Below, piece by piece: positions 29,401-37,474 of a stretch of DNA of 64,000 nt. This DNA comes from Chitinophaga oryzae. GTDB taxonomy: Bacteria; Bacteroidota; Bacteroidia; Chitinophagales; Chitinophagaceae. The stretch lies in NCBI RefSeq assembly GCF_012516375.2, contig NZ_CP051204.2, positions 1,302,001 through 1,366,000 of the forward strand, in the 5' to 3' direction. The notes beneath the pieces were generated by a model, which did not search any database, had not been told where the DNA came from, and saw only the letters and a list, made by a program, of their open reading frames with translations. Positions within the stretch are counted from its first letter, which is position 1. Each line of letters opens with the position of its first letter. A program made the translations under genes and the position numbers.

Positions 29401-29474
29401 ACGGACAAGGTTTTGCCAACTTCATGGCGCCGTCCAACCACACCGTGATCATCGGTTTAAAAGCAACCTTTTAG
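26424..29474 (+). CDS. SusC/RagA-family TonB-linked outer-membrane transporter
   Basis: This 1,016-residue SusC-type porin forms an outer-membrane complex with SusD and imports oligosaccharides, peptides or other large nutrients. From ATG 26424 there is a signal peptide (MKKGLFLWLFVTICMLQAYA). A carboxypeptidase-regulatory-like domain follows (TGKVTDAKDGTPLPGVNVLV), then the SusC-type plug (LVNALSGKVAGVQI, IVIRGNSSLTGGNQ, INVLKGSAATALYGSAAAKG) and the barrel, ending HTVIIGLKATF. An ATG at 26367 would add 19 residues before the signal. susD follows after 23 bp. No FecI/FecR pair or degradative enzyme lies beside it, so the ligand is unknown. Confidence 0.92.
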   Translation: MKKGLFLWLFVTICMLQAYAQTRTITGKVTDAKDGTPLPGVNVLVKGTSKGTISGPDGQFKLEAPAGASLIFSFVGYANQTIVTDASGNALTVALKGSNQSLNELVVTALGIKRDKRTLTYATQEVKGASIVEAKQNNLVNALSGKVAGVQITNSSGMPGSSARIVIRGNSSLTGGNQALVVIDGIPMDNNEAGNPDGALSGGGTSNRAADIDPNIIESINVLKGSAATALYGSAAAKGAIIITTKNGMGAGSGKPTVSVGTSYSFENPILPSFQSKYAQGTGGKYVNGNAGQLGSTSWGPLIDTLKVGGVPVPKRDNVKDFFRTGHTTDNNVSVSGFGDKSNYLVSYSFLKTNGTMPNTDYSRHALFVKYGVELAKNLRLTTQFNYIYSDNHRLLEGNSLASPLWTVYAAPISWNPLPTTKPDGSQQVYRAARNNPYWLLDNTGLRDKTNRIIPVINLSYSPLSWLTITERFGADMYVNNTDYHENVGVIGSKSVDGRLYKRDIQYQQFNHDLMIQARKNFGEDWTTDLLIGNNILSNYNNNNYVEGVALSVPGLYTVANTSNVSSTYNLYKSRKVGFYAQANVEWRKMLTLALTGRYDGSSVLSKDKQFYPYGSVSGGFIFTEALGMSDNNILNFGKLRVSYSAVGNDNVGPYSLTTPYIKASVGNVNFPFQGQNGYLQSTTYGFPLKNESVKEFEVGLETKFFRNRAGLEISYFDKKSEDLITTSPLSGASGYPTATMNSGDMRNKGVEVVLNITPVKTKNLTWDIGVNYTKIKNTVTRLAPGLESIFLAGFTTPGIYAFADKGYGVIMGTHFKRNDAGQMLLSDDGYPQVADDIAPIGYVTPKWLGGITSTLTWKALTFSFVLDHKHGGDILNLDNHYLLFYGTPKVTENRGSNVVFPGIIESTQKQNTLSVPLTQGYYTDIYSAADESSIEDGSYLKLRQVSLGYNFGGMLKGTPFKSLALNVTGTNFILHKNYTGSDPEVSLNGSGNGQGFANFMAPSNHTVIIGLKATF

Positions 29475-29497
29475 TAGTATTTAAAAGCATAACAATC

Positions 29498-30898
29498 ATG
29501 AGAAGACTATATATAGCCACCATATTTTTAGGTACCGTGCTGTTGGGTAGCGGCTGTAAAAAATTCCTGGATGTGAACCAGGACCCTAATAACCCGATGG
29601 ACGTATCGGAGAAACTGATCCTTCCGCCCGTGGAAGTGACCGTGTCCACACAGGTGGTAGGCGGCTACAATGGCGTAAATAATGCCTACTGGATGCAACA
29701 GCTGTCTCAAAACCAGCCGTCTCCCGGCCAGGAAACGTTCCGTATTTTTCCGGTGGATGTGGATAACACCTGGACGTATTACATCTATCCGAACATCCTT
29801 AATAACCTGCGCCTGATGATGAACCAGGCAAGGACTGCCGGTCATAATGAATACATGGCGATCGGTAAAACGCTGTATGCCTTTAACCTCGCTATTGCCA
29901 CCGACGTGTGGGGCAATGTGCCTTCCAGTGAGGCCATGAAGCTGCCGGAGGTTTCCAGGCCGAAATATGACAGCCAGGAATCGATTTATCAGCAACTGCA
30001 GGTACTGCTGGACAGCGCCATCTATTACGCTGGTCAACCGAAAAGCGCTATCGCTCCCGGTACAGACGATTACATCTACCAGGGTAATATGGCAAAGTGG
30101 AAAAAACTGGCTTATATGCTGAAAGCCCGTTTTTACCTGCGCCTCACCAAAGCGCCTGGCCATACCGCTGCTGCTCAGGCTGATCTGGCACTGGCTGCGC
30201 TGGCCAACGCTTTCGCGGACAACAGCGACAACGCAACGGTGTCTTACACCGGCGGCGCACAGGCCGAAAGCCCCTGGTTTAAAAATACAGAACCCGGCGC
30301 CGGCGGCGTGGTGATGAACAAAACGTTCATCGACTTCCTGAAAAACAATAATGACCCGCGTCTGCCCATCATCGCCACCAAAGACGTTGACGGCGGATAT
30401 ACCGGCCGCGTACCGGGCGCTACTACCATCCCCGACCCGACAGTGCTTTCACAGGTAAACAGCTTCTACGCAGCAGCCGATGCGCCGCTGTTCCTCGCTA
30501 CCTATGCCGAAGCGCTGTTCATCAAGGCGGAAGCCACTTTCATCAAATCCGGCGCCGCCGCCGCCACGCCTGTTTACCAGGCAGCGATCAAAGCGCACAT
30601 GGACATGCTGAAAGTAGACGGCGCTGCGGCGCAGGCGTATATCAACAGCCGCCCTGCACTCACCGCTGCCAATGGCATCAAAGAAATCATCTACGAAAAA
30701 TACGTGGCCGGCTTCCTCTCCATCGAAACGTACAACGACTGGAGACGTACCGGTTACCCCGAACTGCAGCTGCCGGAAAATCCTTTCGTGAACTACATCC
30801 CGAGAAGATGGCCTTATCCTTCCAACGAGATCCTGGCCAACCCGCAGCCTGATCATAAGGTTACTACCGCTGACCGTGTATGGTGGGATGCGAAATAA
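29498..30898 (+). CDS. SusD/RagB-family nutrient-binding lipoprotein
   Basis: SusD proteins are outer-membrane lipoproteins that form the lid of the SusC transporter and bind its ligand. The 466 residues start with a lipoprotein signal (MRRLYIATIFLGTVLLGSGC; the Cys is followed by KKFLDVNQDPNNP, a hallmark opening). Helical TPR-like segments and a C-terminal region (FIKAEATF, YEKYVAGFLSIETYNDWRR) follow, placing it in the SusD-like class with the short C-terminus. It directly follows susC and ends at a strong terminator. Confidence 0.92.
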   Translation: MRRLYIATIFLGTVLLGSGCKKFLDVNQDPNNPMDVSEKLILPPVEVTVSTQVVGGYNGVNNAYWMQQLSQNQPSPGQETFRIFPVDVDNTWTYYIYPNILNNLRLMMNQARTAGHNEYMAIGKTLYAFNLAIATDVWGNVPSSEAMKLPEVSRPKYDSQESIYQQLQVLLDSAIYYAGQPKSAIAPGTDDYIYQGNMAKWKKLAYMLKARFYLRLTKAPGHTAAAQADLALAALANAFADNSDNATVSYTGGAQAESPWFKNTEPGAGGVVMNKTFIDFLKNNNDPRLPIIATKDVDGGYTGRVPGATTIPDPTVLSQVNSFYAAADAPLFLATYAEALFIKAEATFIKSGAAAATPVYQAAIKAHMDMLKVDGAAAQAYINSRPALTAANGIKEIIYEKYVAGFLSIETYNDWRRTGYPELQLPENPFVNYIPRRWPYPSNEILANPQPDHKVTTADRVWWDAK

Positions 30899-31003
30899 TT
30901 ACGAATTACGAATTAAAAAAGCGAAGACCTGAGCGATGTATGTTTGCTCAGGTCTTCGCTTTTATCTTCGCTTACGAATTCGTAATTCGTAATTCGTAAT
31001 TGA
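30897..31003. repeat. TACGAAT-type palindromic element around the susD/guaB convergent gap
   Basis: Heptamer repeats of TACGAAT (30897-30915) face an array of ATTCGTA (30976-31002), making an inverted repeat that fills the whole gap between the convergent susD and guaB stops. Between the arms lies a separate terminator hairpin rather than the core sequence seen in the 41.9-, 42.8- and 46.0-kb copies. Confidence 0.85.
30917..30963. terminator. bidirectional terminator between susD and guaB
   Basis: An 18-bp perfect stem (AAAAGCGAAGACCTGAGC paired with its complement at 30946-30963) has an 11-nt loop and A/T runs at both ends, so it can serve both convergent genes. It is nested inside the heptamer-array element. 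Confidence 0.9.
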
Positions 31004-32476
31004 TTACCGGCTGTAGTTCGGCGCTTCTTTCGTGATTACCACATCGTGCGGGTGGTTTTCTTTCACGGTAGCAGCGGTGATTTTTACGAACTGTGCACCC
31101 TGTAAGGCTTTCACGTCTTTGGAACCGGTGAGGCCCATACCGGCGCGCAGGCCGCCAACGAATTGCTGGATCACTTCGGACAGGTAGCCTTTGTAAGGTA
31201 CGCGGCCTACGATGCCTTCCGGAACGAGTTTCTTGATATCGTCTTCGTCCTGGAAGTAACGGTCTTTACTGCCTTCCTGCATGGCTTCGATAGAGCCCAT
31301 GCCGCGGTAGGATTTAAATTTACGGCCTTCGTAGATAATGGTTTCTCCGGGACTTTCTTCCACACCGGCGAAGATGGAACCTGCCATGATGCAGGAGGCG
31401 CCGGCAGCGATGGCTTTTACCATATCGCCGGTATAACGGATACCGCCATCGGCGATCACCGGAATGCCCATTTTCTTCAGTGCTTCAGATGCTTCCAGGA
31501 TGGCAGACAGCTGAGGGAAACCAGCGCCGGTGACGATACGGGTGGTACAGATAGAACCAGGTCCCACACCTACTTTCACCGCGTCGGCTCCTGCCTGAGC
31601 GAGCGCCAGTGCACCTTCTGCAGTGGCCACGTTACCGGCGATCACCTGCAGTTTAGGGAAGGCTTTCTTTAATTTTTTGAGCGTGTTGATCACCGCGATG
31701 GAGTGACCATGGGAGCTGTCCAGGCACACTACGTCAACACCTACGTTGATGAGGGCCTGGGCACGGTCCAGTACATCAGGGGTAATACCGAGAGCAGCAC
31801 CTACCAGCAGGCGGCCGAATTCATCTTTTACGGCATTGGGATAGCTGGTCAGCTGGAGAATGTCGCGATAAGTGATCAGGCCAACCAGTTTACCTTGTTT
31901 GTTAACAACCGGCAGCTTTTCTATTTTATATTGCTGAAGGATTTTTTCCGCCTTTTTCAGGTCGGTGCCTTCTGGTGCTGTGATGAGTTTTTCACTGGTC
32001 ATTACTTCAGACACCAGGCGCTTTTTGTTTCTTTCAAAACGCAGATCCCTGTTGGTCAGAATACCAACCAGTTTGTTATTGTCATCGATAATGGGAATAC
32101 CACCAATGCCGTTTTCTTTCATGAGCTTCAGCGCCTGGCCAATAGTGGCGTCGGCTTTCAGGGTAACGGGGTCCATAATCAGACCGCTTTCGCTACGTTT
32201 TACCCTTCTTACCATCTCCGCTTGTCTTTCGATGCTCATGTTTTTGTGGAGAATACCTATACCCCCTTCTCTCGCCAGCGCGATAGCCAGGTTGGCTTCT
32301 GTCACAGTGTCCATAGCCGCTGATACCATTGGTATGTTCAGGCGCAGGTTCTTGGTGAGTTGCGTGGAGATGTTTACTTCTTTAGGCAGAACTTCGCTGT
32401 AGGCCGGCACGAGGAGCACGTCGTCAAAGGTAAGGCCGTCAGCTACAAATTTGGGTTTAGATTTTCCCGCAGGCAT
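31004..32476 (-). CDS. guaB: IMP dehydrogenase
   Basis: GuaB oxidises IMP to XMP with NAD+, the committed step of guanine nucleotide synthesis. The 490 residues have the TIM-barrel N-terminus ([18 protein letters not shown]). Two CBS domains are inserted at about residues 95-210 ([34 protein letters not shown]). The catalytic loop GPGSICTTR carries the active Cys, and the flap contains [11 protein letters not shown] promoter box TACATTTG lies 37 nt upstream. Confidence 0.96.
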   Translation of the reverse strand: MPAGKSKPKFVADGLTFDDVLLVPAYSEVLPKEVNISTQLTKNLRLNIPMVSAAMDTVTEANLAIALAREGGIGILHKNMSIERQAEMVRRVKRSESGLIMDPVTLKADATIGQALKLMKENGIGGIPIIDDNNKLVGILTNRDLRFERNKKRLVSEVMTSEKLITAPEGTDLKKAEKILQQYKIEKLPVVNKQGKLVGLITYRDILQLTSYPNAVKDEFGRLLVGAALGITPDVLDRAQALINVGVDVVCLDSSHGHSIAVINTLKKLKKAFPKLQVIAGNVATAEGALALAQAGADAVKVGVGPGSICTTRIVTGAGFPQLSAILEASEALKKMGIPVIADGGIRYTGDMVKAIAAGASCIMAGSIFAGVEESPGETIIYEGRKFKSYRGMGSIEAMQEGSKDRYFQDEDDIKKLVPEGIVGRVPYKGYLSEVIQQFVGGLRAGMGLTGSKDVKALQGAQFVKITAATVKENHPHDVVITKEAPNYSR

Positions 32477-32512
32477 GATGCAATTATTAATCAGTTAAAA
32501 AATAATTGCACG

Positions 32513-32520
32513 CAAATGTA
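32513..32520 (-). promoter_or_regulatory. -7 promoter box of guaB
   Basis: The minus strand reads TACATTTG, an exact fit to the Bacteroidota consensus TAnnTTTG, 37 nt before the guaB start. The -33 element is not convincing. Confidence 0.5.
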
Positions 32521-32607
32521 GCTCTATTTTGCCAATAAATAAAATATTCACCGCCAACGCGCCGGGGAGCGACTGTTAACATTACGTTATTAACCCACGC
32601 AATATCT

Positions 32608-33708
32608 TTAGATGACCAGCTCGTAACGCTGTCCGGGCAAGCTTTTGAGGATGCTTTGCATTTCCATGCTGAACACTGCTTCCGCTACCTCGCTGCCGGT
32701 AAGGCCGGTCAGCAGATACAACTCTTCTACGTGCCGGGGCGACTTCTCCCGCAGTAGTTGCATCAGTTTTTGTTCATTGTCTGACAATTGTAAAAACAAT
32801 TCCCGCTGTATAACCGGCGGCCGTGAACGCTCTTCCCAGCCCATCATCTGTAAAACGTCCGCCGCTCCGGTGATTAACATCGCTTTATTGTTTTTTATAA
32901 GATGATTGCAGCCTGCCGCCTGCGGATCATCCGCTCTGCCCGGAATACAGAACACATCGCGGTGGTAACCGCCCGCCAGGTCGGCGGTGATCAGCGATCC
33001 GCCCTGAAGCCCGCTTTCTATAACGATAGTGGCGTCACAGATGCCGGCCACAATACGGTTACGCTTCGGGAAATTTTGCCTGTCAGGCAAATGGCCACTC
33101 ATAAAGTCGGTCAACAGCCCGCCCTGCGCCATCATGGCTACCGCCGTGTTTTTGTGCGCAGCAGGATAAATACGGTCCAGCCCATGCGCCAGCACGCCAA
33201 TCGTAGGCGTACCGGCCTGTAAAGCCGTTTCGTGGGCTAATATATCGATGCCATATGCCAGTCCGCTCACCACCGTCACCTGTGCGGCAGCCAGCTCTTC
33301 CGTCAGTTGACGGCACATACGCCGTCCATAGGCAGAGGGTTTCCGCGTACCCACCACACTGACCATCCGGGGGACATTCAGCGAAGCGGTGCCTTTGTAA
33401 TATAACAGCGACGGACTGTCGTAACAGTGGTGCAGGCGCTGCGGATAATCCGGCTGCGTACAGAACAACGCCCGGATACCATACTTCTTCATAAAATGAA
33501 TTTCTTTCTCCGCCTCACTGAAATCGCGGAAAGCACAGATGGCATTGGCCCTGATGCTGCCCACTGTTTCAATGCGTTCCAGCTCGCGCCGCCGCGCACG
33601 AAAAATATCGCCGGCGCTGCCAAACGTCTCCAGCAGCTTACGGATAATGACATCGCCGATTAATGGAATACGGGTTAAGGCTACCTGGTATAGTAACTCC
33701 TCGGGCAT
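32608..33708 (-). CDS. dprA: DNA-processing protein DprA
   Basis: DprA binds incoming single-stranded DNA and loads RecA during transformation. About 366 residues: an N-terminal SAM/HhH-like region (IPLIGDVIIRKLLETFGSAG), the Rossmann-like core with MVSVVGTRKPSAYGRRM, GLAYGIDILAHETAL and NFPKRNRIVAGI, and a C-terminal winged-helix domain (EKSPRHVEELYLLTGL). The start MPEELLYQ at 33708 is preferred; ATG 33717 adds three residues. It diverges from the acid phosphatase gene across about 90 bp. No other competence gene is in the window. Confidence 0.93.
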   Translation of the reverse strand: MPEELLYQVALTRIPLIGDVIIRKLLETFGSAGDIFRARRRELERIETVGSIRANAICAFRDFSEAEKEIHFMKKYGIRALFCTQPDYPQRLHHCYDSPSLLYYKGTASLNVPRMVSVVGTRKPSAYGRRMCRQLTEELAAAQVTVVSGLAYGIDILAHETALQAGTPTIGVLAHGLDRIYPAAHKNTAVAMMAQGGLLTDFMSGHLPDRQNFPKRNRIVAGICDATIVIESGLQGGSLITADLAGGYHRDVFCIPGRADDPQAAGCNHLIKNNKAMLITGAADVLQMMGWEERSRPPVIQRELFLQLSDNEQKLMQLLREKSPRHVEELYLLTGLTGSEVAEAVFSMEMQSILKSLPGQRYELVI

Positions 33709-33769
33709 AACAAACAATTTCCTTTTAAATTACGATTTTCCCTTCAGCACGCATGTTGCCGGAACCGAT

Positions 33770-33777
33770 TATTTTTG
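33770..33777 (+). promoter_or_regulatory. -7 promoter box of the acid phosphatase gene
   Basis: TATTTTTG fits TAnnTTTG and lies 22 bp before the ATG at 33800. No clear -33 element is seen. Confidence 0.45.
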
Positions 33778-33799
33778 CAGTCAACAACAGTAATTTTTT

Positions 33800-34615
33800 A
33801 TGATGATGAAACGGTTATGGTCAGGCGTACTGCTGCTGGGAATGCTGGCCTGTAAGACAACAACTCCGGTCGCTGTGCAAACATCCGCTGCGCCGGCCAC
33901 ACAGCTCACGCCTTATGGTCCTGCATGGGCCGCCTTATGGCAGCAACAGGCAGGCGAATACAAAGCCCTCTGCCTGCAAGCCTATCAGCTGGCAGCTTTG
34001 CGGCTGGACCAGTACCTGGCGCAGCCCCATCATCTGCCCCTCGCTGTGGTAACAGATATAGACGAAACGGTGCTCGACAACAGCCCGTATTCTGTTCACC
34101 AGGCACTGAACGGCAAAAGTTATGACGATAAAAGCTGGATGGAATGGACCGCCAAAGCGATCGCCGATACAGTACCGGGCGCTCCTGCTTTCTTTAAATA
34201 CGCGGCTTCCAAAGGCGTAAAAGTGTTTTACATCACCAACAGGCTGGAAGCGGAAAGGGCTGCTACCCTGAAAAACCTGCAGCACTATGGCTTCCCGGAT
34301 GCTGTTGATCAAAATTTGTTGCTGAAAACAGCCGGCTCCGGCAAAGAACCCCGCCGCCAGCAAGTGTTGCAGCAGTATGAAATTGTAATGCTTTTTGGTG
34401 ATAACCTCAGCGATTTCTCCGCTATCTTCGATAAAAAACCGGTGGCAGAAAGAAATGCCGCCGCCCTGCAATCCGCTGCCAGCTTCGGCAGCCGGTTTAT
34501 CGTGCTGCCCAACCCGATGTACGGAGACTGGGAAGGGGCGCTGTATAATTATCAGTATAGGCTCACACCGCAACAGAAAGACAGCGTGATGAAAGCGCGG
34601 CTGCGGAATTACTAG
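33800..34615 (+). CDS. acid phosphatase / 5'-nucleotidase lipoprotein, e(P4) family
   Basis: These class C acid phosphatases dephosphorylate nucleotides such as NMN at the outer membrane so the nucleoside can be taken up. The 271 residues start with a lipoprotein signal (MKRLWSGVLLLGMLAC). HAD motif I appears as VVTDIDETVLDN, motif II as VFYITNR, a Lys in LKTAGSGKEPRR and motif III as MLFGDNLSDFS. The gene is convergent with the OmpA-family gene, and the gap is filled by a perfect 69-bp inverted repeat. Confidence 0.9.
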   Translation: MMMKRLWSGVLLLGMLACKTTTPVAVQTSAAPATQLTPYGPAWAALWQQQAGEYKALCLQAYQLAALRLDQYLAQPHHLPLAVVTDIDETVLDNSPYSVHQALNGKSYDDKSWMEWTAKAIADTVPGAPAFFKYAASKGVKVFYITNRLEAERAATLKNLQHYGFPDAVDQNLLLKTAGSGKEPRRQQVLQQYEIVMLFGDNLSDFSAIFDKKPVAERNAAALQSAASFGSRFIVLPNPMYGDWEGALYNYQYRLTPQQKDSVMKARLRNY

Positions 34616-34620
34616 GATTC

Positions 34621-34826
34621 TTTCACGCAAAGCGCGCTAAGTTTTTGATTTTTTTTTGAGAAAATTTAAGAACGCAAAGGAGCGGAGATCAGCTATCAGA
34701 TAGATATTTGCTTATCGAATTTGTCTGTTAAAAACAAGAACGTAATCATTTTATGCAATCTCCGCTCCTTTGCGTTCTTAAATTTTCTCAAAAAAAAATC
34801 AAAAACTTAGCGCGCTTTGCGTGAAA
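34621..34826. repeat. perfect 69-bp inverted repeat filling a convergent gap
   Basis: The arm at 34621-34689 is the exact reverse complement of 34758-34826, separated by 68 nt, and together they occupy nearly the whole 34616-34827 gap. The arms contain CGCAAAG-type motifs (TTTCACGCAAAGCGCGCTAA and AACGCAAAGGAGCGGAGA) plus runs of nine T or A. RNA from either strand would form a very long hairpin. It could be a bidirectional terminator derived from a non-autonomous mobile repeat. Confidence 0.9.
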
Positions 34827-34827
34827 A

Positions 34828-36717
34828 CTACTCCACGCCTACGATACGGAATACCGTTCTCCTGTTGGCAGCGCGGCCTTCTTCTGTATCGTTGCCCGCA
34901 ATGGGTTGTGTTTCCCCGTAACCCCTGGACGTCAGGCGGTTGATGTTGATACCTTTGTCTGTCAGGTATTTCACGACCGCTTTTGCACGGTTGGTGGACA
35001 GCGTGATGTTATCTTTATCTGAGCCCACATTATCGGTATGACCGGCAATTTCAATCTTAAGCGAAGGGTTGTCCTGCATCAGTTTCACGAGTTTGTCCAG
35101 CTCGGTCACTGAAGCGGGTTCCAGGCTGTACTGGTTGCTCTGGAAGAAGATATTGTGCAGGATGATGCTGGCGTTAACGGCCAGTGGTTGTAAGGGAATG
35201 TTTTTCTCAAAAGGTGTTCCCGGGTGATGATCTTTCAGGGAGAAGTTATCGGAGTAAAAGAGGTATCCCTTTTTATTGACGTGGAAAGCGTAGTCCTTGC
35301 CTACAGGCAACGGTGCCAGGAAGTCGCCGTTATCGTTTGTCTTCACGGCGGCTATCGGGTAACCTCCCTGCAGGTCTATCACGTCGATATTGGCGGTAAG
35401 CCTTTTATGTGTGGTGGTATCGTACACATATCCTTTTACGTAGAGTGTTTGCAGCGGGCGTGCTTCGGGGTAGAGTTCAAAGCGGTAGATATCCAGAGCA
35501 CCGCGGGTATCGGACCGGTCGGAGGCAAAGTAGGCGGTTTTACCGTTGGCTTCCACAACCAGGGAGGCGTCTTCATCGATGGTGTTGATAGGGTAGCCGA
35601 GGTTGGTGGCGGGTCCCCAGCTGCCGTCAGGCTGACGGCGGGAATAGAAGATATCGAGGCCGCCATAGCCGGGGTGACCGTTAGAGGCGAAATACAGCGT
35701 CTGGCCGTCGGCATGGATGAAGGGAGTGGTTTCCCGGCCGCGGGTATTAATGTTGGGACCAAGTCTCTCCGGAGCGCTCCAGCGGCCGTTTTCAAGGCGG
35801 CGGCTCATGAACAGGTCAGCGCCGGCGTCGGTGGTTTCGCGGGCAAAATACAGCGTTTGTTTATCGGCGGAGAGGCAGGGTTGTGATTCCCAGTCCCGCG
35901 TATTGATGGGCGCGCCGATGTTCCGGGGCGGCGTCCAGCCATTGGCTGTTTTTTCGGAATAGTAGATGTCGCAGCTGCCTTTGCCTTCGGGGAATTCGCA
36001 GCCGGTGAACACGAGCAGGGTACCGTCCTGCGAGATGTTCTGCGCGCCTTCGTTGAACGAGCTGTTCACCGGTTCACCCATGTTCTGTGCGGGCTGCCAG
36101 CCGCTGCTGTCACGGCGGGAGATGAAGAAATCTTCATTACGGCCGTTGACGCGGCGGGTATAAATAAGTGTCTGTGCGTCGATGGTGAGGGAGGGGAAGT
36201 ATTCCGGGTCTTTGCTGTTGATCTGGTCTCCCAGGTTTTCCGGGTGAAAAGGTACCTGCTGGCGCTGTGCGACCGCGAAGGTATAATTGGCTTTCAGTTT
36301 CTCCGCGTTGGCGCCGGGTGATTTGGCAGTGGCGAGATATTGGGTGATCGTGTTCAGGGCGCCCTGGAAATCGCCGGTGCCGGCCATGGCGCGGGAGTAA
36401 GCCACCAATACAGGTTTCAGGCCGCTGCTGTCCAGCTGTTTGAGTTTGGTAAAGCTTTCTTTGGCGGAGGCATAATCTTTCAGGTCTATGTAACAGAGGC
36501 CCATCTGGCCGTAGGCGTCGGTGAAACCGGGAGCGGCTTTGAGTGCATTTTGCAGCAGGGCGATGGCTTCCCTGCTTTTGTACATACGGACGGCGTCTAC
36601 CGCCTGATCAAAAAGGGCTTTGGCTTTCTTAGGGGCTGTTTCGTAGGTGACTGTCTGGGCCTGTATCTGCAGGCAGCAGCACCATAAACAGGCGGATAAT
36701 AACAGCGCACGTTTCAT
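34828..36717 (-). CDS. OmpA-family protein with TPR, beta-propeller and regulatory-like domains (PorE-like architecture)
   Basis: From ATG 36717 the protein has 629 residues: signal peptide (MKRALLLSACLWCCCLQIQA), TPRs at about 20-160 (AYGQMGLCYIDLKDYASA), then a WD40/PD40 propeller at about 185-400 (LIYTRRVNGRNEDFF, TLYFARETTDAGADLF, TLYFASNGHPGYGGLDIF). A carboxypeptidase-regulatory-like domain follows at about 415-500, and a C-terminal OmpA domain binds peptidoglycan (IEIAGHTDNVGSDKDN, RAANRRTVF). This order matches PorE, the Porphyromonas protein that anchors the T9SS to the cell wall. The family has many paralogues, and no lipobox is obvious here, so orthology is uncertain. A start at 36777 is rejected because a terminator lies inside that stretch. 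Confidence 0.82.
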   Translation of the reverse strand: MKRALLLSACLWCCCLQIQAQTVTYETAPKKAKALFDQAVDAVRMYKSREAIALLQNALKAAPGFTDAYGQMGLCYIDLKDYASAKESFTKLKQLDSSGLKPVLVAYSRAMAGTGDFQGALNTITQYLATAKSPGANAEKLKANYTFAVAQRQQVPFHPENLGDQINSKDPEYFPSLTIDAQTLIYTRRVNGRNEDFFISRRDSSGWQPAQNMGEPVNSSFNEGAQNISQDGTLLVFTGCEFPEGKGSCDIYYSEKTANGWTPPRNIGAPINTRDWESQPCLSADKQTLYFARETTDAGADLFMSRRLENGRWSAPERLGPNINTRGRETTPFIHADGQTLYFASNGHPGYGGLDIFYSRRQPDGSWGPATNLGYPINTIDEDASLVVEANGKTAYFASDRSDTRGALDIYRFELYPEARPLQTLYVKGYVYDTTTHKRLTANIDVIDLQGGYPIAAVKTNDNGDFLAPLPVGKDYAFHVNKKGYLFYSDNFSLKDHHPGTPFEKNIPLQPLAVNASIILHNIFFQSNQYSLEPASVTELDKLVKLMQDNPSLKIEIAGHTDNVGSDKDNITLSTNRAKAVVKYLTDKGININRLTSRGYGETQPIAGNDTEEGRAANRRTVFRIVGVE

Positions 36718-36752
36718 AAGAGTATCTGGCTTGTGTAACGAAGATAGAAGAT

Positions 36753-36797
36753 AAAACGAAGAAGCCGCTGCTTTCATTGCAGCGGCTTCTTCGTTTT
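36753..36797 (-). terminator. terminator after queE
   Basis: A 19-bp perfect stem (AAAACGAAGAAGCCGCTGC with its complement at 36779-36797) has a 7-nt loop and T/A runs on both sides. It lies 13 bp after the queE stop in the direction of transcription and before the OmpA-family start. Confidence 0.85.
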
Positions 36798-36810
36798 TAT
36801 CGCTATCCTG

Positions 36811-37437
36811 TTAAGGTACGTTGATGTATTTGTGTACCTGTAAAGACAGGCCCCATTCGGGGTGATCTTTGATGTAATCTATGATCAGCGGCGTCATTTC
36901 GGCGCTGCGGTCCCATTCCGGCGCCAGGTACAGCTTACACTGTTTGCCGACCAGTGCGGCGTATTTCTCTGCCCAGGCAAAGTCGGATTTGTTGAAGATG
37001 ACCACCTTCAGTTCGCTGGCCACTTTACATACTTCCGGCAGCGGCGCCTTGAACTTTTTGGGTGACAGGGTGATCCAGTCCCAGCTGCCGCTGAGCGGAG
37101 AGGAGCCGGATGTCTCCATGTGGGTACGGAACCCTTTCTTGTGCAGGGCTTTGGTGAGTGCGTCGAGGTTGTGCATTAAGGGTTCGCCGCCGGTGATCAC
37201 GGCGAGGCGTCCCGGGTGGGAAGCGGCCTCTTCCACGATGTCAACGATTTCCCGTTGCGGGTGTTTGGCAGCGTCCCAACTCTCTTTTACGTCGCACCAA
37301 TGGCAACCTACGTCGCAACCGCCCAGCCTGATAAAATAGGCAGCCTTGCCCTGGTAGTAGCCCTCACCCTGAAGGGTGTAGAAGCTTTCCATCACGGGCA
37401 GGGTGCTGGTCTTAATATTTGTGGTAATAACTGACAT
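36811..37437 (-). CDS. queE: 7-carboxy-7-deazaguanine synthase (radical SAM)
   Basis: QueE converts 6-carboxytetrahydropterin into 7-carboxy-7-deazaguanine, the step that forms the deazapurine ring of queuosine. The 208 residues show FYTLQGEGYYQGKAAYFIRL followed by the cluster motif GGCDVGCHWCD (C-x3-C-x2-C). VITGGEPLMH is the SAM-binding GGE, and TLSPKKFK follows. The tgt gene for the final tRNA exchange is about 14 kb downstream. Other queuosine genes are not in the window. Confidence 0.93.
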   Translation of the reverse strand: MSVITTNIKTSTLPVMESFYTLQGEGYYQGKAAYFIRLGGCDVGCHWCDVKESWDAAKHPQREIVDIVEEAASHPGRLAVITGGEPLMHNLDALTKALHKKGFRTHMETSGSSPLSGSWDWITLSPKKFKAPLPEVCKVASELKVVIFNKSDFAWAEKYAALVGKQCKLYLAPEWDRSAEMTPLIIDYIKDHPEWGLSLQVHKYINVP

Positions 37438-37449
37438 GACTTACGGCAC

Positions 37450-37474
37450 AAAGTTCGGGTTTTACCTGAACTTT
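37450..37474. terminator. hairpin between folD and queE
   Basis: AAAGTTCGGG-TTTTA-CCTGAACTTT forms a 10-bp stem with one G-T pair directly after the folD stop. It is probably a weak terminator for folD. Confidence 0.45.

Noticed and set aside
36718..36777. Longer N-terminus for the OmpA-family protein starting at 36777
   Set aside because: The added stretch contains the queE terminator hairpin, and the signal peptide begins at 36717.
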